Assembly (NCBI GenBank): GCA_000149265.1
Contig: CH003302.1
Coordinates: 348,894 to 412,893 of the forward strand
Direction: 5' to 3'
Source: Ciona savignyi
Taxonomy: Eukaryota > Chordata > Ascidiacea > Phlebobranchia > Cionidae
Length of the DNA: 64,000 nt
Position numbers and translations under genes: made by a program. Below, piece by piece: positions 1 through 12,619 of this stretch (the first letter of the stretch is position 1; every line of letters begins with the position of its first letter). A model generated the notes under the pieces. It worked only from the letters and a program-made list of their open reading frames with translations. It made no database searches and was not told the origin of the DNA.

Positions 1-155
1 AGTGTTAAATGTAAGAAATTGGCTTCGTTTTTTTTCAGACTATGTTTCTTACTTACTTAACCAGATAGAGATTTAATACCTATTTTATTTTAAAATTTAA
101 GAATTCATACTTGTAAATTTTACAAACCCATAAAATATTTGTAAACATAATTCAC

Positions 156-793
156 CTTCCAGCTTTGGTTACAATCATTTCCGTGCCGAGGTCGTTGAAT
201 TCTTCCCAGAGCGATTTCATTTCCAATCTCGCTTCCACTCCCACGAGCCGTTCGTTCTTCGGCTGGGGCTCGTTCGGGTGGGTCTGTGATGTCACTGGGG
301 ATTCGCTCGTCATCGTCATTTCCGGTGACGTCTCTAACGGGCGCTTACCGAGGTTGGAGACAGCGTTTTCAAATGTACGAAGGTCGGAGGCAGCCGGAAC
401 ATCGTAGGCCGCCGGTGAGCTGTATCGACTTCTTGAATCTTCTTGTGCTGCTTCATCGGGCTTTTCAGCATAATTTAGTGTCATTTTTTCCTCCATCGGT
501 GTATAGCTGCACTGTGAGAGTACCGACGTTTTCGCAAACTCAGGATACCCCTGGGTCGGAGAAAGTACATCTCGCTCGTCGCGTGCATAATACGAGGTGC
601 CGTGTTGGTGGTAGTGGATGTAGTTGTCAAAGCCACTTGTTTTACTTTGGTTAATCGGTGTTAGGTGAACCCTTCCTAAACTGGGCAAAGTGCTGGAGTG
701 GTCACTGCCAAGAACAGACAGGCTCTCAGCCGACCCGGGCTGTTGTAGCATCGAGTTATAGCTGTGGTGGCCGACGGCGATTTGAGTAGACAT
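156..793 (-). CDS. Tbx1/10: Tbx1/10-class T-box transcription factor, first coding exon (partial gene)
   Basis: This exon encodes the N-terminal arm and the first residues of a T-box DNA-binding domain. The last residues, [19 protein letters not shown] then TKAGR, match the opening of the T-box, and the form [21 protein letters not shown] is the Tbx1/10 version rather than Tbx2/3 or Brachyury. The start is taken as ATG at 793-791 (MSTQIAVG); the frame stays open upstream to a stop at 865-863 but has no earlier ATG. The exon ends at 156 inside the Arg codon (AG|GTGAAT donor, phase 2), so the remaining T-box exons lie left of the window. The arm is rich in Ser, Thr, Tyr and His with no other known domain, which is usual for T-box factors. 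In chordates Tbx1/10 acts in the nucleus in pharyngeal and cardiopharyngeal development; that role is family knowledge. Confidence 0.85.
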
Positions 794-865
794 TAGCCGC
801 TGATTTTCTTTTGACACCCGATGACAATTTACCGACTTCCCAATGCTTCTCGTATTCTGCCTCTA

Positions 866-3800
866 TTCCAAGCAATGCAATTAATACCACCTTTCTGTGG
901 TAGTGAGTAGTCACTATCGAAATAAGAGTAAATCTAAAAAAAGAAACATGTTTTTTTAACGAAATTGGTTTTAAATATAATGACTACTGGATCAGAGATC
1001 GTCTGTTTTTGTTTGATCACTCTAAAACGTAGGTTGCTCGGTGATAAATAATATTTGTATGATTAGCATTTTTACCGGGGCCGGCTTCTAACACGCACCT
1101 CTGTTTGTTCGTAAGGTTCACTATACAACTGTGTGATGTTTTTAAGTCGGCCAGATTTACTGATATAGTAGTATTATACTCGTGCGTGACGTTTCGAATC
1201 CGTGATGAAATGGTTACTAGGTTATTTTATAAATGACATGTTATATATGAATTGGTCGCGTTAATCATCGAACTCAGTCATTTATTGTACGGTATACGTT
1301 AAAAAAACACAGGGACTCTGCAATAGTTTTAACTGCGCCAGATTGAAAATTTCCGAATTCGGTGAACAAATGAGCATTTAACTAATTTAAACCTGCCTTT
1401 ATTTTCCTTAATAAAAAAAACATATGTATAATTTAGCTACCACAAAACGTTTTTCTGAGTTATATGTTTGCCTCACTAACATACCACTCCAGATGTAACA
1501 GAGTCGACCAATAAACTCCAATACGTTCGTGGTATATCTAATTTCAGATATACAGGCTGACCCAAAAAACGGACTCCAAATCTAATCAGGCCTCATTTGT
1601 TAGTGTTTTGTGCGAATAAAATAAAAATCATGGGGCTTTGTACAAAAATCACGGGGCTTCAATAAACAAACCTGTCCTATCAAAATAAATTTAAATATAT
1701 CCGACGTAGTAAGTGAATGTAGTTGTTGCCCAATAACTGTACAACAATTGCGGCGCCCATTGATGAAATAGAATAATAACAGTTGTAATATCGAATTGAC
1801 GAGCAAGTCTATGGTACTTGGTAAGAATTGTAAAGACATGGTACTCATGGTGAAAAAACGAAAAGTGTTGCACTGCGGGTGTGCGTCAGGATACCGTATG
1901 CCCGAAGTCAGCTAAACACGAAGAGATATAAAAACGGAAACCTGTCTGCTACAATCTCCATGTTTTTACCCAATCCGAAACTGGACAGAACAAAGATTCG
2001 ACAAATTTGATGAAATCTGTGGTTCTACGCTTATGATTGCTACCGAATTTCGAACCGTCTGTGTAACTGGTATACCGGAGCGCAGTGGTGTTTAGGCGAG
2101 TACGACAGTCTATCAGTAAAGGAATTAAAAATTACAATTCACACGTCTCTGTATTTAAAGTGTTTTAGCTATAAGCCTTTAGCTTAAGAATAATATGATC
2201 ATATTACTGCAGAGGCTTTATTCTAGCAATGCTAGATCCGTTTCAATCTCATTCTCAGTGCCCGTTAATAGTGCATTCCCTTCTCCTTATCGCATGAAAA
2301 AATGAAATAAGATCTGACAAAGTTTGTCTAACCCTAACGAAAGCTTTTTGGGTGCTTTCGTTTGAATTTCACTTAAAAAGCGACATTAGCGCGCCTCTCC
2401 TTTATCTAAGTAATCTTAGCGGCGTTTCAAAGGAAGAGCCCCAGCAAAAATACTGGAAACCTAAAAAGGAGAAATTCGATGTAAACGACGCAACAGTTCT
2501 TTAAAACAAGAATTACCGTAAGGAAAACGACGTAATTTTTTCAGTTAAAACTTAGGTAATCTTGGCTACCTGTTAGATTAAAACCTGTTACTATGATCGC
2601 CTATTGCATACGAAATGGCATTAATACATGGTTCTAAAAATATATTGAATTTGGCATCCCTGGCTTCGTAGCAAGTACCGTTTTCTATGCTTTGTAGATA
2701 ATATTGTTTTTACATCACCTTTCCAGTTTTACAATCTAAATTACAACGAGGCTATATAAATGGAATATACTGGGACGCCATTTTTTCTTTTATACCTGCA
2801 CCATTTCTTTTCAGCCTTTAAAAAATAGCCATATTATATCGAATTCGCACAACAATAATTTTACATTAAAATAAATCATAAGTAAGTAAATAAAATGGGC
2901 TATGACGTATAACCATGTACCAAACTTTATAGTGGACGACGGGACACAGTCAGGTGGGAATATGAACGTTTTAGAATAAATATCCGTTTAATTTTGCTCA
3001 TTGCATAAAATAAATAAAAGACCCACAGTTTTGACGCAGCAACAAAAAGAACAAAATATCACACGCACATCTTAGCAATTGTTTTTCTTACCAAGTCGTG
3101 TGTTGCGTACAAATAAACTGTTTCTGATTTACTGCATTTTGGAAAAAAAGGGAAACTAATTTTTATTTTCCGATGTGGGACAACGATAACCGGTAATAAA
3201 ACGGTAACCGTCGAATTGACTCGTGTTTACGGGGATTGTTATTTTGTAAAAATCCTATTTTCCAATTTTGGGTTAGTTGATAATTTATTTCTTCAGGCAA
3301 GGAGACCAAATGGTCTCATGATATTAAGGTTTTCATCCTTTAAATTTGATCACAATGTATTAAGTCTTATATTACAGGTAATTTCCCTAATTCTTATCTA
3401 AACTGGTGTATGCAACCTGACGATCCTATATTGATTCAGGAATAATGTACAACTTATAAAGCCAAATAGTGACTTATGAACATTTATATTAAATACATCG
3501 GGGTATATTTTCGTCAATAATGTATCGTCAACTTGTGTTGAAAAAATATTCGAACTCTTCAGTAAAACCGAAATATTCCTTGTGCTCAGAAGTATTGGGT
3601 TTATTTTGACATAATGTCTTCTTGCACACTATTTGACATCAGTGAACTTTTACCAATAATATTCGTTGAATACTCGAACTCGATATACATTTTAAGATAC
3701 ACAGTCATTAATACAAAGACATATTTTATTGTAACCCTAAATTAACAATTGTTTGGTGCTAAATGTTCGAAATATAGACATGTCTGATTATTTGTCTAAA

Positions 3801-4973
3801 TAATACCAACTGTATTATCATTTAATTTTATTATAATGTTTTTTTCCTAGTATACCGGCCATGACTTTGAGCACAAAATCGCAAACACAGGTAGCGTATC
3901 ATGTTTTAACTGTTGTTTTTTACTGCGCCAGAAACTTATTTTCCAAATCAAAAATTGGCACCGGGCAAAGTAGCGTTTACCAAGAGGTTAAGGTCAACCG
4001 CAGGTGTTAGGAATACAGCAATATCTTCTAGATTCTAGAATGTAAAATAATTTGAAAATGCGACAGTTCAATTTTGCACTGCAAAACTGTTGCTTAAGGA
4101 TCAATAAAATTGCAGACCCTAATTACGTTTTACTAAAATATTTTGTAATTTAGCAAAAAGCATCTGGGGCACGACCGAATTATACGCCTAATCGAAATAA
4201 GTGAAACTGGACCCCTGCAACGTTCACTCATCCGTTTACCGTATGAGGTTGCGGAATTCAATGCAAAATGGCGACGCTGACTGAACCAACACCGAATATT
4301 CATTCAAACAATTATCTGAAACACGATCTTTCGAAGAAACAAATATTGAAAAACTGAAAGCGACCACGAACCGAAAACCGCTTAAAAAGAACAAGAATAC
4401 AAGAACATAGTACTATTCATGTGGCATCGATATATACTTATTCTTAGTGCCAAACAAATTAGGTATTTGTTACATGACTAGCAAGAAACCTTTCATAATA
4501 CACAGATACTCAAAAAACATACCTCAAATCTTGGTTTCCGTCAGCGCTTATTTCGTTTTTAATCTGTAAGAAACTTTAAATGCTGTGTGTCTTAACAAGC
4601 GCATTTTTGTTACATTCTGTCGTAATGATGTTTTTTACCAATTCTAATTTACCCGCATTTGCAAACATTCAGTTTGTTGCAAAATACTTCCTTTTGCCAT
4701 GAACGCTGTACCTGAAATATCCCAACTAATCTAAATACGTTGATTTTAACATTTCTGTTATATATTTCAATTCGAAGATGCAAAACTTTGTATTAAACAA
4801 ATGTTAAACGTTCCTTTTATATTTGCAAACTCGTTGTTTTTCCTGACGATACCATTGCAAATTTTATGTTCACGAAACACTGCCTTATTATGAGATTGCT
4901 CTAGTTATATTAGGCTTATTTCATTAAAATGTCTCAGTCAGCTAACACGAGCTCAGTCTACTAACTGTCTAGT
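866..4973. other. Non-coding DNA upstream of Tbx1/10
   Basis: About 4.1 kb of AT-rich sequence without a convincing exon. Only short open frames with no recognisable domain occur. Its position 5' of the Tbx1/10 exon makes it a natural place for the promoter and enhancers of that gene, but I cannot point to a specific site. Confidence 0.5.
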
Positions 4974-5350
4974 TTACTGTGTGGAAGAGATTTGTTCATG
5001 ACCGCTTTGCGCCATGTGAGCGTGTTCACTCGTACTGACGCACTGTTCGGCATTCGACAATGAGCGCTGTGCGGACAACAGTGAAGCTGCACACCTCATC
5101 GAGAGCTCAGCCATTTTGTACGTTTCTCTGGCGTGCAAGTGAGCTGACACTTTCGGCACACAAGAGTACGTGCCTGTCCACTAATACCCGGTCAGTCGGC
5201 TTCTTTTATTTCGTGCTGGTTGGGCTATATGGTGCTGTCACGGTTAAATATTTCGGCGTTAACGCACGCGCTACGCTCCGTACCATCAAAGCGGTTCACT
5301 TTAAAGTGCCACAACGCGACTCCCATTGCCAGGCTCTGAAGTTTTGAACG
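4974..5350. other. G+C-richer patch, possible 5' exon or promoter
   Basis: This 375-bp patch is visibly richer in G+C and CpG than the DNA around it. Both strands carry open frames: a 95-codon frame on the plus strand from 5060, and a minus-strand frame with an ATG near 5115 in a good context (acaaaATGG) that ends near 4974 beside a possible donor (ACA|GTAAAC). Neither product resembles a family I know. It could be a 5' exon of Tbx1/10, an unrelated short gene or a CpG-rich regulatory element. Confidence 0.3.
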
Positions 5351-7619
5351 TTGCTTAATTACATACACACAATACCACTTGTTGCTCTATAGTAAGATCT
5401 CTCTCGAGACCGTTTAGATTTCAAACGAAATAAACGATTTATCGGAAATACTGATAGTTGCTTTCTGCTTCAAGTCTTAAATCTCGTCATATAGTGGTTT
5501 CCCTTTCCCTAATGATGTAATGTTTGAATAAACCGTTTAACCATAACTTAAATTTAACAGGTGCTGACCTAACTAGACCAAAGCGATTGCGTAAGTTTGA
5601 CTGTTCCGAATTTCAATTCTCCGGTTATGACGTAACAAAAACTAAAAGAACACATAAACATCCTAAAAATGTGGAAACTGCACTTGCGATCCGGATGTCG
5701 GAAACGCTTTGATATCAAAATGGAACAGTGTATATTTGAAGTACTGGTAATCAAGAGGTTGAAAGCCTAACTGCGAGTATCGGCAACTTGTAAAAAAGAA
5801 CTACTCAAGGGATTTGCACAAATGGATGACAAGACACATACTGTTTGCCAAGGTTAGCGGGCTATGTGGGAATTTCCATATTCAAACTACATTTAAGAGT
5901 TGATATTTGCGCAAAATTTAAATATAATTTGTCACGACTCGACTGTATACCGAACGATAATACATCCGACAGTTTAAAAATTGCCCCGAAAGGCAAGTTA
6001 TAGGTAGCCGAAGCCCGTATATTCGATTGCATTGGCTGTATTGTTTTGACGACTGTTTTATATGCTTATTGGATTATGTTGCATGTACGTATGTACATTG
6101 TATGACTAGTATAGCTTTATAAACGTTTAATGAAAAAGATGAGCCTTATAGATTAAATACACATCAAATATTCGCAATGTGCTTTACATGCGCATCCGCA
6201 CTTCAGGTGTGAAATTTTAATTCGTATTTCCGAACCGCCTACTTTTAATCGTCTGCCGAAAACGCCACTGTTGTGTTCCACTGTTTACGTGGATCAAGTC
6301 GTTATCTGACATCGACTCGACGTGGGAATTGGGTTGCTTGCCTGCTTGCATCGATGACAAGTGCCATTGTGACGTAACTATAATACGGGGTTCTGCGTTT
6401 TAAAACGACATCTACATCTATAAAAGATATATAATATGCGCCACGTGCGTGCTGATTTTGAAAGTAATTGTATTAAAAAAAGGAAGTAAATGGTAACAAA
6501 ATTGTACCGAGTTAAAACTGAAATTATAAGCAATTAAATAAAAAAATATGTTATTCCAAAAGTTAAAAATAATATAATATATTCATTCGTAGAGGTTATA
6601 AGCCTTATACAGAAAAAAGGAATATACTTGATTTTTAAGAATCTACATTATAAAAAAATACTATTTAAGTAATGAGCTATTTTAATTATTTTGCGGATTA
6701 ATAAAACAGTTTGCGCAGAAACGTCTTATCTATTTATTTATTCCGAAATTTATGCCGAAAAAAGTCGTAACTTCAGATACGAAGGTCCACAATTTCGCAA
6801 TTATTAGAAAGTTAATAATAGTTGCATATTAAATAACATCAGGAAAAAAAATAAGCCACAATAGCCAACAAATATTTTTGTAAATTTGTGCAAATCGCTA
6901 TTACTCTTCCGTGTTTAATAGTGAGCGCGGGGCTCTTTAATGTTTGTAATTTAGCAACAATACTAAAAAATTGTTATTTATCTTTGCAGATTTTTTTCAT
7001 CTTTACAGTTGCAAATTTTTCGAAGGTGTGCTTGTTTAACTAATTTTGCAAAACTTATTTACTCACCTGCCAAATCTGTAGGTCAACAGTATAACACCAT
7101 TAAGTCAGGAACATTTTTCATTTTTTGTTATATAAAGCATAAAGTTAGTCCTTACTTCCAACCTGCTGAATGCCAAGTGAGCGAAATCTGCGCATTACGC
7201 GCATCTCTTATACGCGATAATTCTTCACCAAGTACGCCAACACTGCAATATAAACTTGGCCGCTACCTAATCTGCCAACAGAGATGAGCAACCAACCCAT
7301 CTTGATTCGAATCAATTGGCATCTGGTGAGCATATAAGACACCTCCTTGATTCACAACGACTGGGTCAATCAGTTTCTCAGTTAAATCTTTGCTGTTGCT
7401 GGGAGATATTTTGAATTGTAAAATTTAGTATTTTTAAAACCTGCCAAGTACATCTTGTTGTACAAACTTTTAAATTGATCTAATCTGACTATGTTACGTT
7501 GTGCAGTCATTTTATACAAATAAAATCACATTTATCTAAGGCGATGCTATATTTATATTGATTGCTTGATATTTTAAATTATTCGTTTCACCGGGAATTC
7601 CAATTTATGGAAGGTAGCG
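5351..7619. other. AT-rich non-coding DNA
   Basis: No gene, RNA or clear repeat was recognised. The 6480-6860 part is especially A/T-rich. Confidence 0.5.
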
Positions 7620-8060
7620 AGAAAAAATGGATCTTCGACAAGTTTTAAGGCTCGTTGTCGTTCGCTCGCACGAATAAGAGTGAGCGGCTGGCGCTTCCCT
7701 CCTCTCTTGCGGCCGCATGGAAATCTAGCTGATTAGTAGAATTAGTGGAAATTTCTCTCAGTGGGGAGTTGCTGCCTGGCCTGATGCTGGCGATGGTCGG
7801 CCAGCATCTCGACGGCGGCTCTTTGCTTGCTGTAACAACAACATTGGGTTGTGATGATTGGCGTGACGAGTGACATGCGTCTCGCGGGACGGGACGTCTG
7901 CTATCAATTGCTGGAGCCAAGAAGCAAATTCTCGGTGGCGCGAAGCGGCATTTAGCTGCAATTAACGACGTTGTAGCGGTCAAGTCCTTACTAAGCCAGC
8001 CAGGCTTTTAAACCGTGGTTAATGCCACCCATTGAATGGCGTTGCCTTGTGGGAGTCAAA
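7620..8060 (-). other. G+C-richer patch with overlapping open frames
   Basis: A second patch with higher G+C. On the minus strand, a 112-codon frame (7983-7645) and a second frame (7961-7758, starting ATG with MQLNAASRHREFASW) overlap. The translations are rich in Arg, Ser, Pro and Ala with no domain I recognise, and the longer one does not begin with ATG. It may be an exon of an unrecognised gene, a 5' non-coding exon or an old repeat. I do not call a protein here. Confidence 0.25.
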
Positions 8061-9442
8061 AACCACCAGAAAGATCTACGTCTCAGTGCAAAAGTCCCAC
8101 CGAACAACCTTTTAAGAATACTAATATATCTTTACAACCTTCTTTATTAAAATTCACTTGTATTCTTTTATTTTGGCGAGAATATTAAGTCAACCATAGT
8201 ACTTTTACATTGAGACATTTTATAATAGTATTTAATTTCGATTCGAAATAAAGAAATTGTTTTAGGTTGTTTGCTTAGAAAATTTATAATTTCCTATGGG
8301 AAATACACGTGGTGTAAAGTCATTTAATGCAACGACCGTTAACATTTTTACCCAAGACAGAATTGATAAAAAGGATAAACACATTTCCACACACCTGTCG
8401 AACCACGCTATGCCACTCAAAATGTTTGTACAATCAACCAATGGTAATCTGGATGACAAAGGGAGCATTTTGCCCAGTCTTATCTTGCCAATCTTTTGGG
8501 TTTTAGGATCCTTAGAAATGAAAACAAGCGCTCGCCCAATGGCATTTGATTCAACTGCAGATTTATGAATTGTTTCTCAATTTTATTAATCCCCGAGGAT
8601 GTGATTCGACCGAAAGGCCAGGCGACCTTTAGTGATTTAAGAAATTGAAGCAAAGCTCTTAATTTCTTCTGGAGCCGTCAATTCGGCTGTCGCGCTGCAT
8701 AGACTGCAAGTCTAGCTTTAGCTGAAGCAGTGTACATTATTTTATGGCTAATACTTATCGGTTGGATCGAAATGGAAAATTAATAGACAGGAAACGCAGA
8801 CGCGACCGGTCTCCTGGGCCATAACAACTTGAATCCCGGCCAAGCTCTATTATCCGACTCCTTATTAGCGATTGAATGATTGGCGGTCGTTGGACTTCAC
8901 AACACGGCGCACACACTATTATAGATAATAAGAATCAATGCTTTCCCACAAGTACATATCAAATTACAATTAGTGCGATCCTTTAACTGAATCCGGATGC
9001 CCTACAAATGTTGTGCCAACATGTCCATTACCACCAAAGCTTATAGATTTCCGTTCTAAGGCGCATTTGACCTATAACCTATTATAATTTAATACAAATC
9101 GCCAAAGCTTATAATGCAATTTACTTAAATTTAAGTGATGACGTTAAATATATTAACGACACCCTGATAATACGTTAAAATTTCTTTACATAATTTTACA
9201 ATGGACATCTTAACGAAATGGCGTGCGCTATCCGTCGAAAAGTGATACTGGATTAGAAGCATTTTAAGTTCGCTTTAGCAAGAACACCTGGGCGTTTACG
9301 AACAGGCTTTAACGGAACTGTCTGCTTATCTGTAATCCAGGGAGAGATGTAATCCTATTTAGCGGTTTACCTCCCTCTATTCTATAGCTATACATACGAC
9401 GGTGGTACTTATCGAGACCTGTGTTTGCAGAGTATGCGATTA
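8061..9442. other. Non-coding DNA downstream of cyclin A
   Basis: Nothing recognisable apart from a short inverted repeat near 8638-8670 (aagaaatt...aatttctt). The right-hand part should hold the cyclin A 3' UTR, because that gene ends at 9683 on the minus strand. Confidence 0.4.
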
Positions 9443-9448
9443 TTTATT
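9443..9448 (-). promoter_or_regulatory. Candidate polyadenylation signal of cyclin A
   Basis: The minus strand reads AATAAA (tttatt on plus), about 235 bases downstream of the cyclin A stop codon. The motif is exact, but such hexamers are frequent in AT-rich DNA. Confidence 0.35.
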
Positions 9449-9682
9449 GAGATACACGTGCTCTTATACTGCACTGCTGGGACAAAATACGAATTGCACA
9501 GTATTGTATACGATAAAATTACACAAAACATCACAGTGTTGACAAATGAAAAAAGTGACATGTAAAAGTGCGGGGAAACACTGTAGCGGGACGAACATAC
9601 GATTCCACTATACACACGTCGGTATATTCCGTAATACTGATTCTTCGTTGGTACGTTGGGGTGTGGGAATTTCACGCAACTT

Positions 9683-9874
9683 CTACGTAACCCACAAGGA
9701 CATTACCGTTTCCCATGTTAAACTGGATTGCGTGGTCTCGTTCGCTAGCAATGGATCAAAGGTGGTAACGCTCCGCTGTTTGGTTAGCGAGTATTTCTCG
9801 TAAACAAAATGTCGGTTTGACTCATTCGCTTCGGCCAAGTGACTTTTTGCCAACTCTTGCGCGCAGTCGAAAAC
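9683..9874 (-). CDS. CCNA: Cyclin A last coding exon
   Basis: A 192-base exon after a TTCTACAG acceptor, ending in TAG at 9685-9683. It encodes VFDCAQELAKSHLAEANESN followed by RHFVYEKYSLTKQRSV. This matches the final helix of cyclin A (CL.DLHQ...REKYK) plus a divergent tail. A longer open frame on the same strand in another register (10137-9784) overlaps it and is not the gene. Confidence 0.75.
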   Translation of the reverse strand, partial: VFDCAQELAKSHLAEANESNRHFVYEKYSLTKQRSVTTFDPLLANETTQSSLTWETVMSLWVT

Positions 9875-12619
9875 CTGTAGAATCGGAATAAAGTGTAAGA
9901 AGATACAGTATATATCGTTTTTTTTTTATGAATTCGTTGTAAATGCAGTATCGATGCTTTAATAGTGGAATATATATCACATAATTCAAGTAATAAATGC
10001 CTACGGGTCATTACTGCTTCCGATTTACAGAAAAGTAAGCTTGTATAAATTAAGATTAAACAATTATTTTTAGTTTTATAACCATGAACCTTTTGGAGTT
10101 TGTCTTTTATGCAACACAGGATTGTACTGGAAAACACAACACGAGGTGACGGGACAGAGTCGCAAACTGGATATTTTGAAAGCAGCAGAGTCTCTCCAAT
10201 AGCTTTTGCTAAAATAACATTAACTATTTAACTGAAGACACTTTTGCGCCATGTTCTGTTCACATACAGACAGCAAATACTACCTAGTAAAGTATTTCAG
10301 CAATCGAAATTAAAATCTGTAAAAAAACTACTTGGGTCGATCAAGGTCGTTATAATGCAAATGCACAATTTGGCATAACCAAATGGCGGGGTTAAGCTTT
10401 GTTAAAATTACCGCTATGTCCAACATAAATATTAAAAAATAATACACCAGAATGGAGTATAGAAACCCTGTGGAAATGAACTTGACTCGATAAACCCGAC
10501 CAGGTCAGGTGGAGCATGCATTTTAAAATAAGTCTTAATTTTGTATTTGGTACTGAGCAAAGTTACTCATTCATATTCCCGTGATAATATAACTTCGCCA
10601 GCACTTATATTGTCGCGCGGTTCACATCGCCATACGATGCCACACCAAAAAGTGTACTGGATGTCTTCACAATTTAGAAAATTAAACGTGACTTTTCTCA
10701 ATCCTAATCTGTATTAAGTTAGCCTTATACCCACCGTTTGCATTATCTACGTCGGAGTTATGGGCGTGATGTACAGTGCAAACCGCCAAAGAGATCGCAG
10801 CAGCGGCGCGGATGGAAGGAGGGTATTGTAGATATGCTTCCTCCAGCAAAGCAAGCTCAGAGAAGTAAAACGATAGGAACTTTGCGTCGTCAGATAAATT
10901 TGATTGCTGTTAAAAGGTTTTTGTAGAATGCACTGGTAAATACGAACAGTGAGCGTGAAAATCTACTAACTAGTTCAAGATCCTCAACCCTGCTTTAAAT
11001 ACTATAACAGTGCAAAGTTATAAAGGTTTCAGTCACACCATAATTCCCACCAGCCTTCAGTGAAGCCGGTCACATTTTTTTAATTAATAGACCTCCAGAA
11101 TTCATGCTCTGTTTTCATGCAACCAATTCTTTAAAGTAGTGTTCCTCTACGGTGTAAGTTAACCTACAAACATTCTACCACAGTATTTTTACTCATAAAA
11201 GTTTAAAACAATTAAATTTTGTTATTTACTTGTTTCATATTAAGCTTTAAAATAAGCGGAAATGTGTATATAAAAAGGCATATATTAAAACCATTCTTAC
11301 TTCGTGGAATATATTAAGAAACTGCAAGGTCGTCGGAACAGACAGAGTACACTTAAAGTGGCCGAGCATAAGTCTTTCCATCATTAAGACTTCTGACCGG
11401 GTGTAAGTGTCTGCTGTTACGTATGCAAACTCGTCAGCGTCGGGCGGGTAAATTTCCTCAAATTTTGCGGCTAAAAACATCGATGTGGTGCCTGCAAAAT
11501 GTTTTTGGCATAACACGCTTTTCTTAAAATTAGGGCAAAAACGTAGGATATATTACTTTACTGGCAGGGGTTCGATAGCTCCTTATACGCATATGTATTA
11601 AGGGTGTAACTTATAAGAAAAATGGCCAATATTTGAACTACACTTTCCTGATCGGGTTACAAAACCAGTCGTTATATGGGCCCGGCTATAGCCTATAAAA
11701 CTACTGTAATTTAAAAAAAAATATTTTGTATTGCATATATCTGAATATGTCCGTTTACACAATCGCATAGATTATTTTTGTGTATTACTCTTGTTTCAAC
11801 ACAGTGTGCACAAATTTGGTTGTTTCTCAATTTACCTAATAGCTGTAGCTTTGGCCTGGAAACCGACATTTCCGACAAGAAGCGATCAACGTAGGCAACT
11901 GCAAGATGAAGTGTCTCGTTTTGCAATTTGTACTCATCCTGTACCTCGATCAGCCAGTCAACCAATTTAACGCGCATCGTGGCCGAAATTTCTGTTTGTT
12001 TTCGTAAGTAATCTTTTCTCGGCTGGTACTTGGTTTCTGCGTACATCATGTAGCCAAGAATGTCTTCGGTGTATTCATCTAAAACGCACGACTCAGGGTC
12101 ACGACTTCGAACTTCCTTCAACAAGGCGTCTTGATCCGCAGCGACACCTTGCGACTGTGTCAAAGAGTGATTTAATGACTCGTTAGCGGATGAAAAGGAA
12201 GAAGTCAGCATTTCCATGCTCACACAGCTTGTATTTGCGTTTGGGGTTTCAGGGGAAGTAGAGAATGCTGCGTCAGTTACGTAGTTGTGAGGTTGCTTCG
12301 CCAAAGCCCCACCATACGATAATGTTCGCAAAGGAACCCTCTCAGCGGTCTGACTCATCATCACGTTTTTAAAGTTGTCGCAGTTTTCTTTTCCGAGCAA
12401 GTGGCCTCTGCTTGGTTTTTCATGTCTAGTATTATTGGCATTGAAAATACAATTCGTGTAATGGCTAACATCGCCTTTCTGCAACTTGTCATGTATGTTC
12501 TCGGACATCAGAAATCGGCGGTTCGTCAACCATTTGTGTCCGGTTTTAGCTGCTCTGGTCGGCTGGACTCTGGTCACATTCGGATCCAGCGTGCAAAGAG
12601 CTCGGCGATCAGTAAGCAT
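9683..12619 (-). CDS. CCNA: Cyclin A (multi-exon; one short internal exon not located)
   Basis: Cyclin A is the regulatory subunit of CDK1/CDK2 in S phase and at mitotic entry. Located exons, in transcript order: 12619-11836 (ends TTAG|GTAAAT, phase 1), 11491-11301, 10906-10735 (ends phase 1) and 9874-9683 (stop TAG at 9685-9683). Exon 1 has a destruction box, RRALCTLDPN, at residues 5-14 (fits RxxLxxLxxN) and the first half of the cyclin box (MRVKLVDWLIEV, YKLQNETLHLAVAYVDRFL). Exon 2 continues it (FLAAKFEEIYPPD, ADTYTRSEVL). Exon 3 is the start of the C-terminal cyclin fold (FYFSELALLEEAYLQYPPSI), and the last exon carries CAQELAKSHL and VYEKYS. The FEEIYPP and KLQL signatures point to cyclin A rather than B. 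Exon 3 ends in phase 1 and the last exon starts in phase 0, so an exon of roughly 20-30 codons (the Trp-Pro/Thr-Gly-Tyr region) must lie between 9875 and 10734. An upstream 5' exon cannot be excluded. Predicted length is about 470 residues, normal for the family. Confidence 0.88.
10735..10906 (-). CDS. CCNA: Cyclin A exon 3 (start of C-terminal cyclin fold)
   Basis: On the minus strand, TTTTAACAG|CAATCA opens this 172-base exon and AACG|GTGGGT closes it. It joins in frame after the NIFHE end of the previous exon. The translation (QSNLSDDAKFLSFYFSELAL, then LEEAYLQYPPSIRAAAAISL) aligns with the cyclin A segment reading ELSLIDxxxYLKYLPSxIAxAAFxLA. Confidence 0.8.

Noticed and set aside
9784..10137. 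117-codon minus-strand open frame
   Set aside because: Its low-coordinate end overlaps the cyclin A last exon in another register, and the rest has no domain; it is a shadow frame.
10595..10680. Candidate for the missing cyclin A exon
   Set aside because: G+C content and possible splice sites are suggestive, but no reading frame gives the expected Trp-Pro/Gly-Tyr pattern with the right phases.
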